The position numbers and the translations under genes were made by a program. From Saccharothrix syringae (GTDB lineage: Bacteria; Actinomycetota; Actinomycetes; Mycobacteriales; Pseudonocardiaceae), in the NCBI RefSeq assembly GCF_009498035.1, contig NZ_CP034550.1, positions 3,906,001 through 3,970,000 on the forward strand: a DNA stretch of 64,000 bases. Direction: 5' to 3'. Shown in pieces: positions 1 to 8,594 of this stretch. The notes below the pieces were generated by a model. It saw only the letters and a list, made by a program, of their open reading frames with translations, did not search any database and was not told where the DNA came from. Every line of letters begins with the position of its first letter. The first letter of the stretch is position 1.

Positions 1-2
1 TC

Positions 3-542
3 AAGGTGCAGGCCGAGGTCGCCGTCCACCTGGCCCGCAAGCGGGGCGAACCGGTGCCGGAGGCCCTGCTGGCGATCCGGGAGGCCGGTCGCGAGGCCAC
101 CCGGGAGCTGCGGGCGACCCTGGAGGCGCTGCGCGACGACGACGGGCACCCGCCGCACGGCCTCGACCACGTGCCGGACCTGGTGCGCTCGGCCCGGGCG
201 ACCGGCCTGGACGCGCGGCTGACCGTCGAGGGGCACCCGGACGACGTGCCGGCCGCGGTGGGGCGGACCGCGTACCGGATCGTCCAGGAGTCGCTGACCA
301 ACGTCGCCCGCCACGCCCGCGCCGCCACCGCGTCCGTGCGCATCGACCACCGCCCCGACGCCCTGGTCATCCGGGTCGACGACGACGGCCGGGCCACGCC
401 GGGCAGCGCGCCGGTGCCCGGCGTCGGGCTGCTCGGGATGCGCGAGCGGGTCACCGCCCTCGGCGGCCGGCTGCACGCGGCGCCGCGCGGCGGGGGCGGC
501 TTCACCGTCCACGCCGAACTGCCCGTGGACCGGACCCCGTGA
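3..542 (+). CDS. Two-component sensor histidine kinase (NarL-partner type), C-terminal part
   Basis: Open from the left edge, so the N-terminal sensor and membrane parts lie outside the window. What is visible is the end of the dimerisation helix (Arg/Glu-rich, with REATRELRATLEALR) followed by a HATPase_c domain. The N-box reads VQESLTNVARHA and the G-box reads GVGLLGMRERV, the signature of HisKA_3-type kinases that pair with LuxR-type response regulators. The stop codon overlaps the GTG of the next gene (GTGA), so the pair is translationally coupled. The signal sensed cannot be told from this fragment. Confidence 0.93.
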   Translation, partial: KVQAEVAVHLARKRGEPVPEALLAIREAGREATRELRATLEALRDDDGHPPHGLDHVPDLVRSARATGLDARLTVEGHPDDVPAAVGRTAYRIVQESLTNVARHARAATASVRIDHRPDALVIRVDDDGRATPGSAPVPGVGLLGMRERVTALGGRLHAAPRGGGGFTVHAELPVDRTP

Positions 543-1201
543 TCCGCGTCCTGCTGGTCGACGACCAGCCGCTGATCCGCAGCGGGTTCCGCGCGCTGCT
601 CGACGTCGAGGACGACATCGAGGTGGTGGCCGAGGCGGGCGACGGCGCCGAGGGCGTGGCGCTGGCCGGGCGGCACCTGCCCGACATCGCGCTGCTCGAC
701 GTCCGGATGCCCGGCGTGGACGGGATCGAGGCCACCCGGCGCATCGCGGCCGACCCGGCCCTGGCCGCGGTGCGCGTGGTCATCCTGACCAACTACGGCT
801 TCGACGAGCACGTGTTCCACGCGCTGCGCGCCGGTGCGGCCGGCTTCCTGGTCAAGGACGTCCAGCCGGAGGACTTCCTGCACGCCATCCGCGTGGTCGC
901 GCGCGGCGAGGCGATGCTGGCGCCGTCGATCACCCGCAGGCTGATCGACCGGTTCGTCAGCAGGCCGCTCACCACCGGCGCCGACGACCGGCTGCGGGAG
1001 CTGACCAACCGGGAGCGCGAGGCCGTCGCGCTGGTGGCGCAGGGCCTGTCCAACGACGAGGTCGCCGAGCGCATGGTGATCACCCCGCTGACGGCGAAGA
1101 CCCACGTCAACCGCGCCATGACCAAGCTGCACGCCCGCGACCGCGCCCAGCTGGTGGTCCTCGCCTACGAGTCCGGCCTGGTCACGCCGGGCGATCGGTG
1201 A
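539..1201 (+). CDS. NarL/LuxR-family response regulator
   Basis: 220 aa. N-terminal receiver domain with acidic pair DD near residues 8-9 and phospho-acceptor Asp54 in LLDVRMPG. C-terminal LuxR-type HTH begins LTNREREAVALVAQGLSNDEVA. Start is the GTG overlapping the kinase stop by 4 bp. It is a DNA-binding transcription regulator controlled by the upstream kinase. Target genes are unknown. Confidence 0.96.
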   Translation: MIRVLLVDDQPLIRSGFRALLDVEDDIEVVAEAGDGAEGVALAGRHLPDIALLDVRMPGVDGIEATRRIAADPALAAVRVVILTNYGFDEHVFHALRAGAAGFLVKDVQPEDFLHAIRVVARGEAMLAPSITRRLIDRFVSRPLTTGADDRLRELTNREREAVALVAQGLSNDEVAERMVITPLTAKTHVNRAMTKLHARDRAQLVVLAYESGLVTPGDR

Positions 1202-1285
1202 CGCGCCCGCCGGGAGCTGTCCCGGAGTTGCCGCGCCGGTCGGTCCGCTTCGCGTGGGTGCGGTCGGTGACGCACCCGCCGGAAG
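1196..1285. repeat. 21-bp direct repeat after the response regulator
   Basis: Two near-identical copies (1196-1216 and 1265-1285; CGGTGACGCRCCCGCCGGRAG) lie 69 bp apart. The first copy covers the stop codon of the response regulator. A GCGTGGGTGCGGT motif is also duplicated at about 1253 and 1312. This looks like a local tandem duplication of the gene end. The rest of 1202-1428 shows no gene. Confidence 0.6.
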
Positions 1286-1428
1286 ACGCCGCCCGGCCGC
1301 AGGGCCCGCGCGGCGTGGGTGCGGTGCAGCCGCCCGGAACCCGGTTAACGCCTGGCTAGCGCCCGGTGCGGAACCTGGTGCCCGAGGTGGCCGCAGGCGC
1401 CACCACTTCGGGTATCGGAGGCTCGGAC

Positions 1429-1866
1429 ATGATCATGCGCACTCGGATGGCCGCACTCCTGCTGGTGCTGGGCGGCGCGGTGGCGGCGACCACCGGTACC
1501 GCGGCCGCGGCCGACGACCCCCCGCCCTGGGCACAGCCGTGCGCGGGGCTCGTGCCCACCATCTACGCCGTGCCCGGGGTGCCGACCTCCGGGACCGTCG
1601 GCCCCGACGTGATCGAGGGGACGCCGGGCCCGGACCTGGTCTACGCGCTCCAGGGCAACGACGTCGTGTGCGGGCTGGCCGGCGAGGACGAGATCCACGG
1701 CGGCGCCGGCAACGACCGGCTCTACGGCCAGGGCGACGACGACCGCCTGCTGGGCGGCGACGGGAACGACCTGCTCGACGGCGGCACCCACGACCAGGGC
1801 GACTACGCCAACGGCGGTGCGCTCGCCGACGTCTGCGTCAACGACGAGGTGGTCGTCAACTGCTGA
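1429..1866 (+). CDS. Secreted protein with hemolysin-type (RTX-like) glycine/aspartate repeats
   Basis: 145 aa from ATG 1429, preceded by GGAGG at 1417-1421 with 7-nt spacing. A longer GTG start at 1366 would put about 20 odd residues before the signal peptide, so I reject it. Signal peptide MIMRTRMAALLLVLGG... ends near AAAADD. The mature part has three to four nonapeptide-like units (GLAGEDEIHGGAGNDRLYG, GQGDDDRLLGGDGNDLLDGG), which in RTX proteins form a Ca-binding beta-roll. Two Cys pairs could form disulfides. Its 3' end overlaps the convergent regulator gene by 64 bp. Function unknown beyond likely extracellular Ca binding. Confidence 0.85.
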   Translation: MIMRTRMAALLLVLGGAVAATTGTAAAADDPPPWAQPCAGLVPTIYAVPGVPTSGTVGPDVIEGTPGPDLVYALQGNDVVCGLAGEDEIHGGAGNDRLYGQGDDDRLLGGDGNDLLDGGTHDQGDYANGGALADVCVNDEVVVNC

Positions 1867-4800
1867 CCGCTCCCACCGCGCTGCCCCCGGCGACGGGTCG
1901 GGGGCAGCGCCTGGTCGAGCAGCAGCTTCGTCGCCGCGTCGGGCGGTGCGCCGAGCTGGTCGAGCGCGGCCAGGACCGTGTCCCGGGCGGCCGCGACGCG
2001 GGCCGGGTCGTGGCCCTTCAGGGCGGCGGCCAGGGCCAGGCGGTGGGCGCGCGGCGCGAACGGGTCGACGGCGAGGGCGCGGTCGGCCAGGGACGCGGCC
2101 TCGGTCGTCGCGCCCGAGACGAGGTGCAGCTCGCCCAGGCCGAGCACGGCCCGCACGTGGTGCGCGCGGATGCGGTCCACCTCGACGCCCAGCTCCGGGT
2201 CGGCGGTGGCGACGAGGTCGGGCAGCGGGTCGCCCCGCCACCGCGCCACCCGCGCCCGCAGGAGGTCCTTGGCCCGTTCGAGGTCACCGGCGGCCCTGGC
2301 CTCGCGCACCTCGTCGTCGAGCGCGTCGCAGGTCCACAGGTCGACCTCCAGCCAGGCCGAGCGGACCAGCCGGATCGCGTTGCCCCCGGTGCGCAGGTGG
2401 AAGCTCGCCTCGCCACCGGGGCGGTCGGGTTCCAGCAGGTGGCGCAGGTGCGTCAGGGTCACCCGCAGGTTCCGCGCCGCGCCGGCCTGGTCCAGGTCCG
2501 GCCACAGCAGCCCGACCGCCTGCTCACGGGTGAGCACCGGGCGCAGCACCAGCGCGCCGAGCAGTTGGCGGACCCGGGCGCGCCGCAGCTCCGGCGCGTC
2601 CGCGGCGATCCCGTCGCGGGTCACCCGCATCGCGCCCAGCACCTCCACTGCCGTGCGCGTCACCGGCGGGGCGGGCAGGGCGGCGAGGAGTCGTGCCGCT
2701 CCCTCGCGCGGTTCCCCGGTTCTCGGCGGCTGTGCCGCGCTCTCGTGCGGTTCCCCGCTCCCGGGTCGCGCTGTGCGCGGTTCTCCGGTCCCCAGGAGCC
2801 GGAAGTGCCGGTGGACCACCGGCCCGAGGGCGTCCGCCAGCCACCGGCCCAGGCGGAGGTCGCCCGCCGCCGCGCGCCGGGCCGCCAGCTCCACCGACCA
2901 CGGCAGCGGCAGGAAGCACAGCGCGTGCTCGAACGGCAGCCGCGCCGCCGGAGCCGGGTTCCCGGCCCGCGCCAGCACCAGCGCGCGCGCCGCGCCCCGG
3001 GCCCTCTCGTGCGAGGGCCCCAGCTCCACCCGGTCCCACACCGCCCGCAGCCGCGGGCTGAGCACGTAGCCCAGCGCCAGGAACCGCCGCAGGTGCCGCT
3101 CGTGGAACCGCTCCGCCACCGGCCACCGCGCCAGGTGCTCGGCGAACGCCCGGCGCGCCGCGTCCTCCTCGCCCGCCCCGACCGCCACCGCGGCCCGCGC
3201 GGCGCAGGCCAGCACGGCGTCCCGGGGGTTGTCGTGGTCGGCCGGGTCGCCGCACGGCAGCGCGTCCGGCGCGTCACCGCAGCAGGACGCGATGACCGCC
3301 AGGAACGCCGCCGCGACGAACGAGTCCCGCGCGGTGCCGCCCGCCCGCGCGCCGCGCAGCCGGTCCAGGTCGGCCGGGTCGCCGTCGAACCAGCGCGCGA
3401 TCGGCCCGGCGAGCCGCAGGTGCCGCTCGTCGGCGTCGCGCAGCGCCCGGTCGGCCAGCTCCGCCGCCTGCCCGGCGAGCCCGCACATGTTGAGGCAGTG
3501 GTAGTGCCACCGCACCGTGGCCAGCGCCATCTGCGGCGGCACGCCGACCACCGGTGCCCGGACGATCTCGGCCAGCGCGGCCTCCGGGTCGCCGCCGACC
3601 TCGGCGAGCGTCGCCGCGACGCCGTGCCGCACCAGCAGCGCGATCGAGGTGGGCTCGCCGCGCAGGTCCCCGGTCCGGCCCGCCAGCTCGACCAGCCGCG
3701 CCAGGTCCGCCCGCGAGTGCGCGGTGACGACGGCCTGCCCGAGCACCGCGGCGTGCCTGAGCCCGTCCCACGCCCGGTCCAGCAGCGGGTCGATCCGCGC
3801 GTCGGCGAAGTCCACCGCGTGCAGCACCGCGGCCCGCAGCAGCAGGAACGCCGGCCGCTCCCGCACCGGCGGCGGCACGCGGTCGAGCCAGCGCTGGGCC
3901 ACCAGCCGGGGCAGCGCCGACAGCGTGGTGGCCACCAGCTCCACGGCCAGGTCGGCGAGCAGGTCCCAGTCCCCACCGCGACAGGCCAGCGCCCCGGCGC
4001 GCACCACGTCACCGCGCGCGGTGAGCACGGCCGCCGCCCGGCGGTGCAGCTGCGGCAGGTCCAGTGGCTGTAGCTGTGGCAGGTCTGGCGGCTGTAGCTG
4101 TGGCAGGTCCAGCGGCTGCGGTAGGTCCAGCGGCGCCCTGGTCCGGTGCAGCGCCTCGGTCCACAGCTCGTGCGCGCGGTAGCGGCCGTCGTCCAGCTCG
4201 CTGACCAGCGGTATCCGCCGGGCCAGCTCGTCGAGCGCGGCCGGGGCGCCGGTGACCGCGGCGACCTCCGCGCCGGTCGCGGTGTCCAGCGCGGCGAGCG
4301 CGGCCAGCGCGCGGCGCTGCGGGCTCGACAGCCGGCTCAGGATCTCCTCGCGCGCGTACCGCCAGGGTGCCGAGGGCCCGGCCGCGAACGCCAGCCGCAC
4401 CAGCGCCGGCCAGCCGTGCAGGGCCGCCGCCGGTGACGGGTCCCGCCCGAGGCGGTGGCCGAGCGCGCGCAGTTCCACGTCGGTGAAGCACAGCTCGTCG
4501 GCGCCGACGCGGACCACCTCGCCCGCCGCCTCGCGCCGGGCCAGGGGCAGGTCGGGCAGGCCGCGCCCGCACAGCACCAGGTGCGCGGTGGCGGGCAGCT
4601 CCCGGACCAGGTGCGCGAGCAGGGCCGCGCCCGGCGACCCGGTGGGAACCTCGTGCACGTCGTCGAGCAGCAGGCACACCTCGACCGGCGCCGCACGGAC
4701 CAGGGCGTCGACGACGGCCCGGCCGGTCCGCCGCGGGCTGTCGGAGGGCAGGGGAGCGACGGCGGCCTTGCCGGTCGGCTGGGAGCGTTCGGCGGCAAGG

Positions 4801-5138
4801 GAGTCGGCGACGCCCCCACCCGTCCGCCGCGCACCCTCAGCGGCCAAGGCGTCGGCGACAGCCCCGCCCGTCCGCCGCGCACCCCCGGCGGCCAGGGCGT
4901 CGAGCAGGGCACCGGCCAGGGCGTCGGCGCTCTCGTGGGCGGGGGAGCAGGTCACCCACGCGTCCGCGCCGCGGGGTTCGAGCAGGTGCGCGCGCACCGC
5001 CTGGGCGAGCGCGGTCGTCTTGCCGAACCCCGGCCCGGCGACCACCAGCGTCACCGGGTGCTCCCAGCGGCGCGCGAGCCGGTCGACCAGGCGCAGGCGC
5101 GTCAGCTCCACGTCGAGGGGGCGCGGCGGGCTCGTCAC
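1803..5138 (-). CDS. Large ATPase/SARP (BTAD) transcriptional regulator, MalT-like
   Basis: 1111 aa. The N-terminal STAND-type ATPase has Walker A GPGFGKTT at residues 35-42 and a Walker-B-like LLLDDVHE at about 156-163. A helical/TPR-like middle follows. The C-terminus (from about residue 824) has a winged-helix DNA-binding domain (VEVLGAMRVTRDG... ALVLRPVLTREQAVGLLWPD) and a bacterial transcriptional activator (BTAD) domain. This order, ATPase first and SARP last, is the reverse of AfsR. Three low-complexity linkers are built from tandem DNA repeats (separate entries). The last 21 codons run into the convergent gene and look like an unstructured tail rich in Thr/Ser. It is a likely pathway-specific activator. 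The inducer is unknown. Confidence 0.88.
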   Translation of the reverse strand: MTSPPRPLDVELTRLRLVDRLARRWEHPVTLVVAGPGFGKTTALAQAVRAHLLEPRGADAWVTCSPAHESADALAGALLDALAAGGARRTGGAVADALAAEGARRTGGGVADSLAAERSQPTGKAAVAPLPSDSPRRTGRAVVDALVRAAPVEVCLLLDDVHEVPTGSPGAALLAHLVRELPATAHLVLCGRGLPDLPLARREAAGEVVRVGADELCFTDVELRALGHRLGRDPSPAAALHGWPALVRLAFAAGPSAPWRYAREEILSRLSSPQRRALAALAALDTATGAEVAAVTGAPAALDELARRIPLVSELDDGRYRAHELWTEALHRTRAPLDLPQPLDLPQLQPPDLPQLQPLDLPQLHRRAAAVLTARGDVVRAGALACRGGDWDLLADLAVELVATTLSALPRLVAQRWLDRVPPPVRERPAFLLLRAAVLHAVDFADARIDPLLDRAWDGLRHAAVLGQAVVTAHSRADLARLVELAGRTGDLRGEPTSIALLVRHGVAATLAEVGGDPEAALAEIVRAPVVGVPPQMALATVRWHYHCLNMCGLAGQAAELADRALRDADERHLRLAGPIARWFDGDPADLDRLRGARAGGTARDSFVAAAFLAVIASCCGDAPDALPCGDPADHDNPRDAVLACAARAAVAVGAGEEDAARRAFAEHLARWPVAERFHERHLRRFLALGYVLSPRLRAVWDRVELGPSHERARGAARALVLARAGNPAPAARLPFEHALCFLPLPWSVELAARRAAAGDLRLGRWLADALGPVVHRHFRLLGTGEPRTARPGSGEPHESAAQPPRTGEPREGAARLLAALPAPPVTRTAVEVLGAMRVTRDGIAADAPELRRARVRQLLGALVLRPVLTREQAVGLLWPDLDQAGAARNLRVTLTHLRHLLEPDRPGGEASFHLRTGGNAIRLVRSAWLEVDLWTCDALDDEVREARAAGDLERAKDLLRARVARWRGDPLPDLVATADPELGVEVDRIRAHHVRAVLGLGELHLVSGATTEAASLADRALAVDPFAPRAHRLALAAALKGHDPARVAAARDTVLAALDQLGAPPDAATKLLLDQALPPTRRRGQRGGSGQQLTTTSSLTQTSASAPPLA
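2696..2795 (-). repeat. GEP-type linker repeat in the MalT/SARP regulator
   Basis: Three imperfect units around GCGGTTCCCCGG (plus strand) encode a Gly-Glu-Pro/Arg-rich linker (SGEPHESAAQPPRTGEPREG) just before the C-terminal DNA-binding domain. Confidence 0.65.
4050..4140 (-). repeat. 24-bp tandem repeat encoding LDLPQLQP units
   Basis: Three to four copies of a 24-bp unit (plus strand CTGTGGCAGGTCCAGCGGCT) give LDLPQP-LDLPQLQP-PDLPQLQP-LDLPQL in the middle of the large regulator. Unit length is a multiple of three, so copy-number change keeps frame. Confidence 0.85.
4701..4907 (-). repeat. 48-bp tandem repeat between Walker A and Walker B of the regulator
   Basis: About four units of 15-17 residues (DALAAGGARRTGGAVA, DALAAEGARRTGGGVA, DSLAAERSQPTGKAAVA, PLPSDSPRRTGRAVV) at residues 79-144 of the MalT/SARP protein. 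They sit inside the ATPase fold, between the P-loop and the Walker B strand. Confidence 0.85.
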
Positions 5139-5229
5139 CTGTGGTGGATCCGCTCAGGGCCGCGCGGATACAGGGGACCTGCGGGGCCGGTGGCCGGAAA
5201 ACCGGGGAAGTGATCTCGAAAAAGGAGAG

Positions 5230-5260
5230 CCGACACTCTCCGCCACTATCAACTTATAAC
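5230..5260 (+). promoter_or_regulatory. Probable helR promoter
   Basis: An AT-rich island in GC-rich DNA holds a -10-like TATAAC at 5255-5260 and a -35-like CCGACA at 5230-5235 (19-bp spacing). It lies just upstream of the rifamycin-associated element, so the initiation site would fall in or next to that element. Confidence 0.55.
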
Positions 5261-5267
5261 GCATCGG

Positions 5268-5287
5268 GGGGCTTGCGGCAAGGCCCC
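5268..5287 (+). promoter_or_regulatory. Rifamycin-associated element (RAE)
   Basis: GGGGCTTGCGGCAAGGCCCC, an imperfect inverted repeat (GGGGCTTGC / GCAAGGCCCC). It matches, as I remember it, the RAE found upstream of rifamycin-inducible resistance genes in actinomycetes. It sits 69 bp before the GTG of the helR-like gene, the place known for helR in Streptomyces venezuelae. The match is recalled, not searched. Confidence 0.85.
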
Positions 5288-5356
5288 GGTCGTGCCGCAG
5301 AATCGCCCGCCGAAGTCGGAACCGCGGAAGGCCCGTCAGCCGCAGTGAGGAAAAAC

Positions 5357-7540
5357 GTGTCGAACGAGCAGTACGAAGAACAATTGCGGTCCGAGCGCGA
5401 GTACGTGGCCGGGCTCTACGAACGGCTCGACGCCGAACGCGCGCGGGTGAAGGGCGAGTACGACGCGGCACTGCGCGGGAACGGCGGCACGCCCATGGAG
5501 CGGGACGACGAGGTGCGCGCGCTGACCAGGGAGGTCCGGCGGCTGGACGCGGTGGACAACGGCCTGTGCTTCGGCCGCCTGGACAGCACCGGCGGGGAGC
5601 GCTCGTACATCGGCCGGGTCGGGCTGTTCGACCAGGACAACGACTACGAACCCGTCCTGCTCGACTGGCGGGCACCCGCCTCGCGCCCCTTCTACACCGC
5701 CACCGCCGCGAACCCGGAGGGAATGCGCCGGCGTCGCCAGTTCCACACCCGCGGGCGCCGGGTGGTGGAGTTCACCGACGAGGTGCTGGGCCGCCCCGGC
5801 GGCGCCGAGCGGGGCGACGCGGCCCTGCTGGCGGCGGTCAACGCGCCGCGCGGCGAGGGGATGCGCGACATCGTCGCGACGATCCAGGCCGAGCAGGACG
5901 AGATCATCCGGCTCGACCACCCCGGCGTGCTGGTCATCGAGGGCGGACCGGGCACCGGGAAGACCGTGGTGGCGCTGCACCGCGTCGCCTACCTGCTCTA
6001 CACCCAGCGCGAGCGCATGGAGCGCCACGGGGTGCTCGTGGTCGGGCCCAACCCGGCGTTCCTCAACCACATCGGCCGCGTCCTGCCGTCGCTGGGCGAG
6101 TCCGACGTGGTGTTCACCACCACCGGCGGCCTCGTGCCCGGCCTGCTGGTCACCGCCGAGGACGCCCCCGACGCCGCGCGGCTCAAGGGGTCGCTGAAGG
6201 TCCTGGACGTGCTCGCCGCCGCGGTCGCCGACCGGCAGCGGCTGCCGGAGGAGCCGCTGCCGGTCGAGCTGGGCGGCGTCACCCTGCGGATCGACGCCGA
6301 GACCGCGGCGTGGGCCAGGGACGAGGCGCGCGCGAGCGGGCAGCCGCACAACGAGGCCCGCGCGGTGTTCGCCGACATCGTCACGTACGTGCTCACCGAG
6401 CGCGCCATGTCCCGGATCACCCGGGGCTGGCTGTCCCGGGACGACCGCGACGAGTGGGAGCGCCTGCGGGCGGGCCTGCTCAAGGAGCTGGCGCAGGACG
6501 AGAAGTTCACCGCCGCGCTCGACGAGCTGTGGCCCGTGCTGACGCCGCAGGGCCTGCTGGCCGAGCTGTACTCGTCCCCGGAGCGCCTGCGGGCCGCGGG
6601 TGCCGACCACGTGCTGTTCCGCGCCGAGGGCGACGCCTGGACCGTGTCGGACGTGCCGCTGCTCGACGAGCTGGTCGACCTGCTGGGCCGCGACAAGTCG
6701 GACGACGCGGCCGCCGAGCGGGAGCGGAAGGCGCAGACCGAGTACGCCGCCGACGTGCTCGGCATGCTGGTGGGGCGCCAGGACTCGATGGACGACGAGG
6801 ACCACCTGTTCGCCGAGGACCTGCTCTACGCCGAGGACCTGGCCGAGCGGGTCCTGGAGCGCGACACCCGCGAACTGGTCGAACGCGCCGCCGCGGACCG
6901 GGACTGGACCTACCGGCACGTCGTGGTCGACGAGGCGCAGGAACTGTCCGAGATGGACTGGCGGGTGCTGATGCGCCGCTGCCCGGGTCGTTCCTTCACG
7001 GTGGTGGGCGACCTCGTGCAGCGCCGCTCGCCGGCCGGGGCGACGTCGTGGGCGGCGGTGCTGGAGCCGTACGTGCCGGGTCGTTGGGTCTACCGGTCGC
7101 TGACGGTGAACTACCGCACGCCGGCCGAGATCATGGCCGTCGCGGGCGCGCTGCTGGCCGACTTCGCGCCCGGTGTCCAGCCGCCGGACTCGGTGCGCGC
7201 GTGCGGCGTGCGGCCGTGGTCCCGGCAGGTGACCGACGAGGGGTTGGCGGCTGCCGTGGCGGAGTTCGTGCGGGAGGAGGCCGGGCGCGAGGGCACGAGC
7301 GTGGTGATCGGGCCGCCGGACGTGCCGGGCGCGGTGCCCGCGTCGGAGACCAAGGGCCTGGAGTTCGACGCCGTGCTGGTCGTGGAGCCGGAGCGCATCC
7401 TCGCCGACGGGCCGCGCGGCGCGGCGGAGCTGTACGTCGCCCTCACCCGCGCGACCCAGCGCCTCGGCGTGCTGCACCGGGGGCCGTTGCCGCGGGCTCT
7501 CACCGGGCTGGTGGAGGTGGGGGCGCAAAGGCCGTTGTAG
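5357..7540 (+). CDS. helR: HelR/HelD-like RNA polymerase recycling motor ATPase
   Basis: 727 aa from GTG 5357, with GAGGA 5-6 nt upstream. Longer in-frame starts back to 5141 would begin inside or before the promoter and RAE. Order: N-terminal charged coiled coil (about residues 1-40, the HelD secondary-channel arm), UvrD-like 1A domain with Walker A GGPGTGKTVVAL near 196, long insertion with coiled segments, Walker B VVVDEAQELSE near 521, and a C-terminal 2A domain ending with SF1 motif VALTRAT. Proteins of this family bind RNA polymerase, remove stalled complexes and, in HelR, displace rifamycins. The RAE upstream supports HelR over generic HelD and predicts rifamycin induction. Confidence 0.9.
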   Translation: MSNEQYEEQLRSEREYVAGLYERLDAERARVKGEYDAALRGNGGTPMERDDEVRALTREVRRLDAVDNGLCFGRLDSTGGERSYIGRVGLFDQDNDYEPVLLDWRAPASRPFYTATAANPEGMRRRRQFHTRGRRVVEFTDEVLGRPGGAERGDAALLAAVNAPRGEGMRDIVATIQAEQDEIIRLDHPGVLVIEGGPGTGKTVVALHRVAYLLYTQRERMERHGVLVVGPNPAFLNHIGRVLPSLGESDVVFTTTGGLVPGLLVTAEDAPDAARLKGSLKVLDVLAAAVADRQRLPEEPLPVELGGVTLRIDAETAAWARDEARASGQPHNEARAVFADIVTYVLTERAMSRITRGWLSRDDRDEWERLRAGLLKELAQDEKFTAALDELWPVLTPQGLLAELYSSPERLRAAGADHVLFRAEGDAWTVSDVPLLDELVDLLGRDKSDDAAAERERKAQTEYAADVLGMLVGRQDSMDDEDHLFAEDLLYAEDLAERVLERDTRELVERAAADRDWTYRHVVVDEAQELSEMDWRVLMRRCPGRSFTVVGDLVQRRSPAGATSWAAVLEPYVPGRWVYRSLTVNYRTPAEIMAVAGALLADFAPGVQPPDSVRACGVRPWSRQVTDEGLAAAVAEFVREEAGREGTSVVIGPPDVPGAVPASETKGLEFDAVLVVEPERILADGPRGAAELYVALTRATQRLGVLHRGPLPRALTGLVEVGAQRPL

Positions 7541-7541
7541 C

Positions 7542-7790
7542 CGGGACGGCAACGAACGACCTCGTGATCAGGGACCGGCCCCGGACCGGCGCCCGACGAC
7601 GCCGCCGCGCGAGGTCGACGGGCGGGTGGTGGTGCGCTGCGCCCGGGTGGCCGTACCGGGGCACGGGTGGCCGTACCGGCCGGAGCCGGCCGCGGCGGAG
7701 CCCGGGTCCGAGGACGTGCCGCCGGCGGCCCACCACGAGTGGGCGAACCGGGGGCCGTCGACCATGCGGGTCTGGCTGCCCGCGGGGTGA
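7542..7790 (+). pseudogene. Remnant of a GH127-like beta-L-arabinofuranosidase (C-terminal tail)
   Basis: The reading frame ending at TGA 7788-7790 finishes AAHHEWANRGPSTMRVWLPAG. This resembles the conserved C-terminus of GH127 enzymes (xxWANRGxGxMRVW). Upstream, the frame has no plausible start or domain, so only the tail survives. A 16-bp direct repeat (7644-7659 and 7664-7679, CGGGTGGCCGTACCGG) lies within it. The family call rests on a short motif only. Confidence 0.45.
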
Positions 7791-7822
7791 CCCGGACGTA
7801 TGCTGCCCCGAAAAGGCTTTCG

Positions 7823-8550
7823 GTGGCCCGACGGCGCGCGGGTGCCACGCTCGCCGACGTGGCGCGGTTGGCGGAGGTGTCCCAAGGCGCTCAACGCGCG
7901 GACCGAGGTGGCCGCGCTGACCCGCGGTTCGCCGTCCCGGTCCTGCTCGGCGCGGAGAACGCGCGCGGCGACGCGATCCGGCGCGGGCACTACATCCGGA
8001 CGCTGCTCGCCCGGCAGGTGGAGGGCTTCGCCGTGCCGGGCGACGGCAACGAGGTCCGGCTGTCACCGGCCGAGGAGGTCCCGGTGCCGGTGGTCTACGC
8101 GTACTGCGAGTCCGACAACCCCGACGACGTGTCGATCCTGGCCGACGACCCGGGCGGCGCGCGGTTGGCCGCCGGGCCCTGCTGTCCCCGGGCAGGCGGC
8201 GGATCGCGCACATCAGCGGCGACCCGGGGTACCGGACGGCGCGGGACCGGGCGGCCGCGTTCCGGCAGGCCCTGGACGAGGCGGGCGTGCCGCTGGTCGG
8301 CGGTCCGCGCTTCGGGCAGTGGTCGCAGCGGTGGGGCAGGCAGGCGGCGGCCGGGCTGCCGGCGGCCCACCCGGACGTGGACGCGATCTTCTGCGGGAGC
8401 GGCCAGGTCGCCTACGGGGTCACCGAGGTGCTGCGCGAGCTGGGGCGCGACATCCCCGACGACGTCACCGTGGTGGCGTCGCACGGCGCGATCGGCCGGC
8501 CGCGCCGGCTGGTGCTGCGCGGGTCGACCGGGGTCGCCCGGTCGCGGTGA
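7823..8550 (+). pseudogene. Decayed LacI-family transcriptional regulator
   Basis: The GTG at 7823 opens a LacI HTH (ATLADVARLAEVS). The frame then shifts and KALNARTEVAALTRG continues in another frame, so part of the HTH is lost. The sugar-binding core resumes without its first segment (VLLGAENARGDAIRRGHYIRTLLARQVEGF), runs to ILADDPGGARLA, shifts again, and continues as RIAHISGDPGYRTARDRAAAFRQAL and AIFCGSGQVAYGVTEVLRELG. The conserved C-terminal third is missing. At least two frameshifts and two deletions make it non-functional. It was probably the repressor of the neighbouring lost sugar gene. Confidence 0.85.
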
Positions 8551-8594
8551 CCACCCGGGTGACGGCCGGGCGGTGTCGCGTGAGCGCGCCGGGG

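Noticed and set aside
1254..4073. 939-aa open frame on the plus strand opposite the large regulator
   Set aside because: Arg/Gly/Pro/Gln-rich text with no domain. It is a shadow of the minus-strand gene, a usual effect of very high GC.
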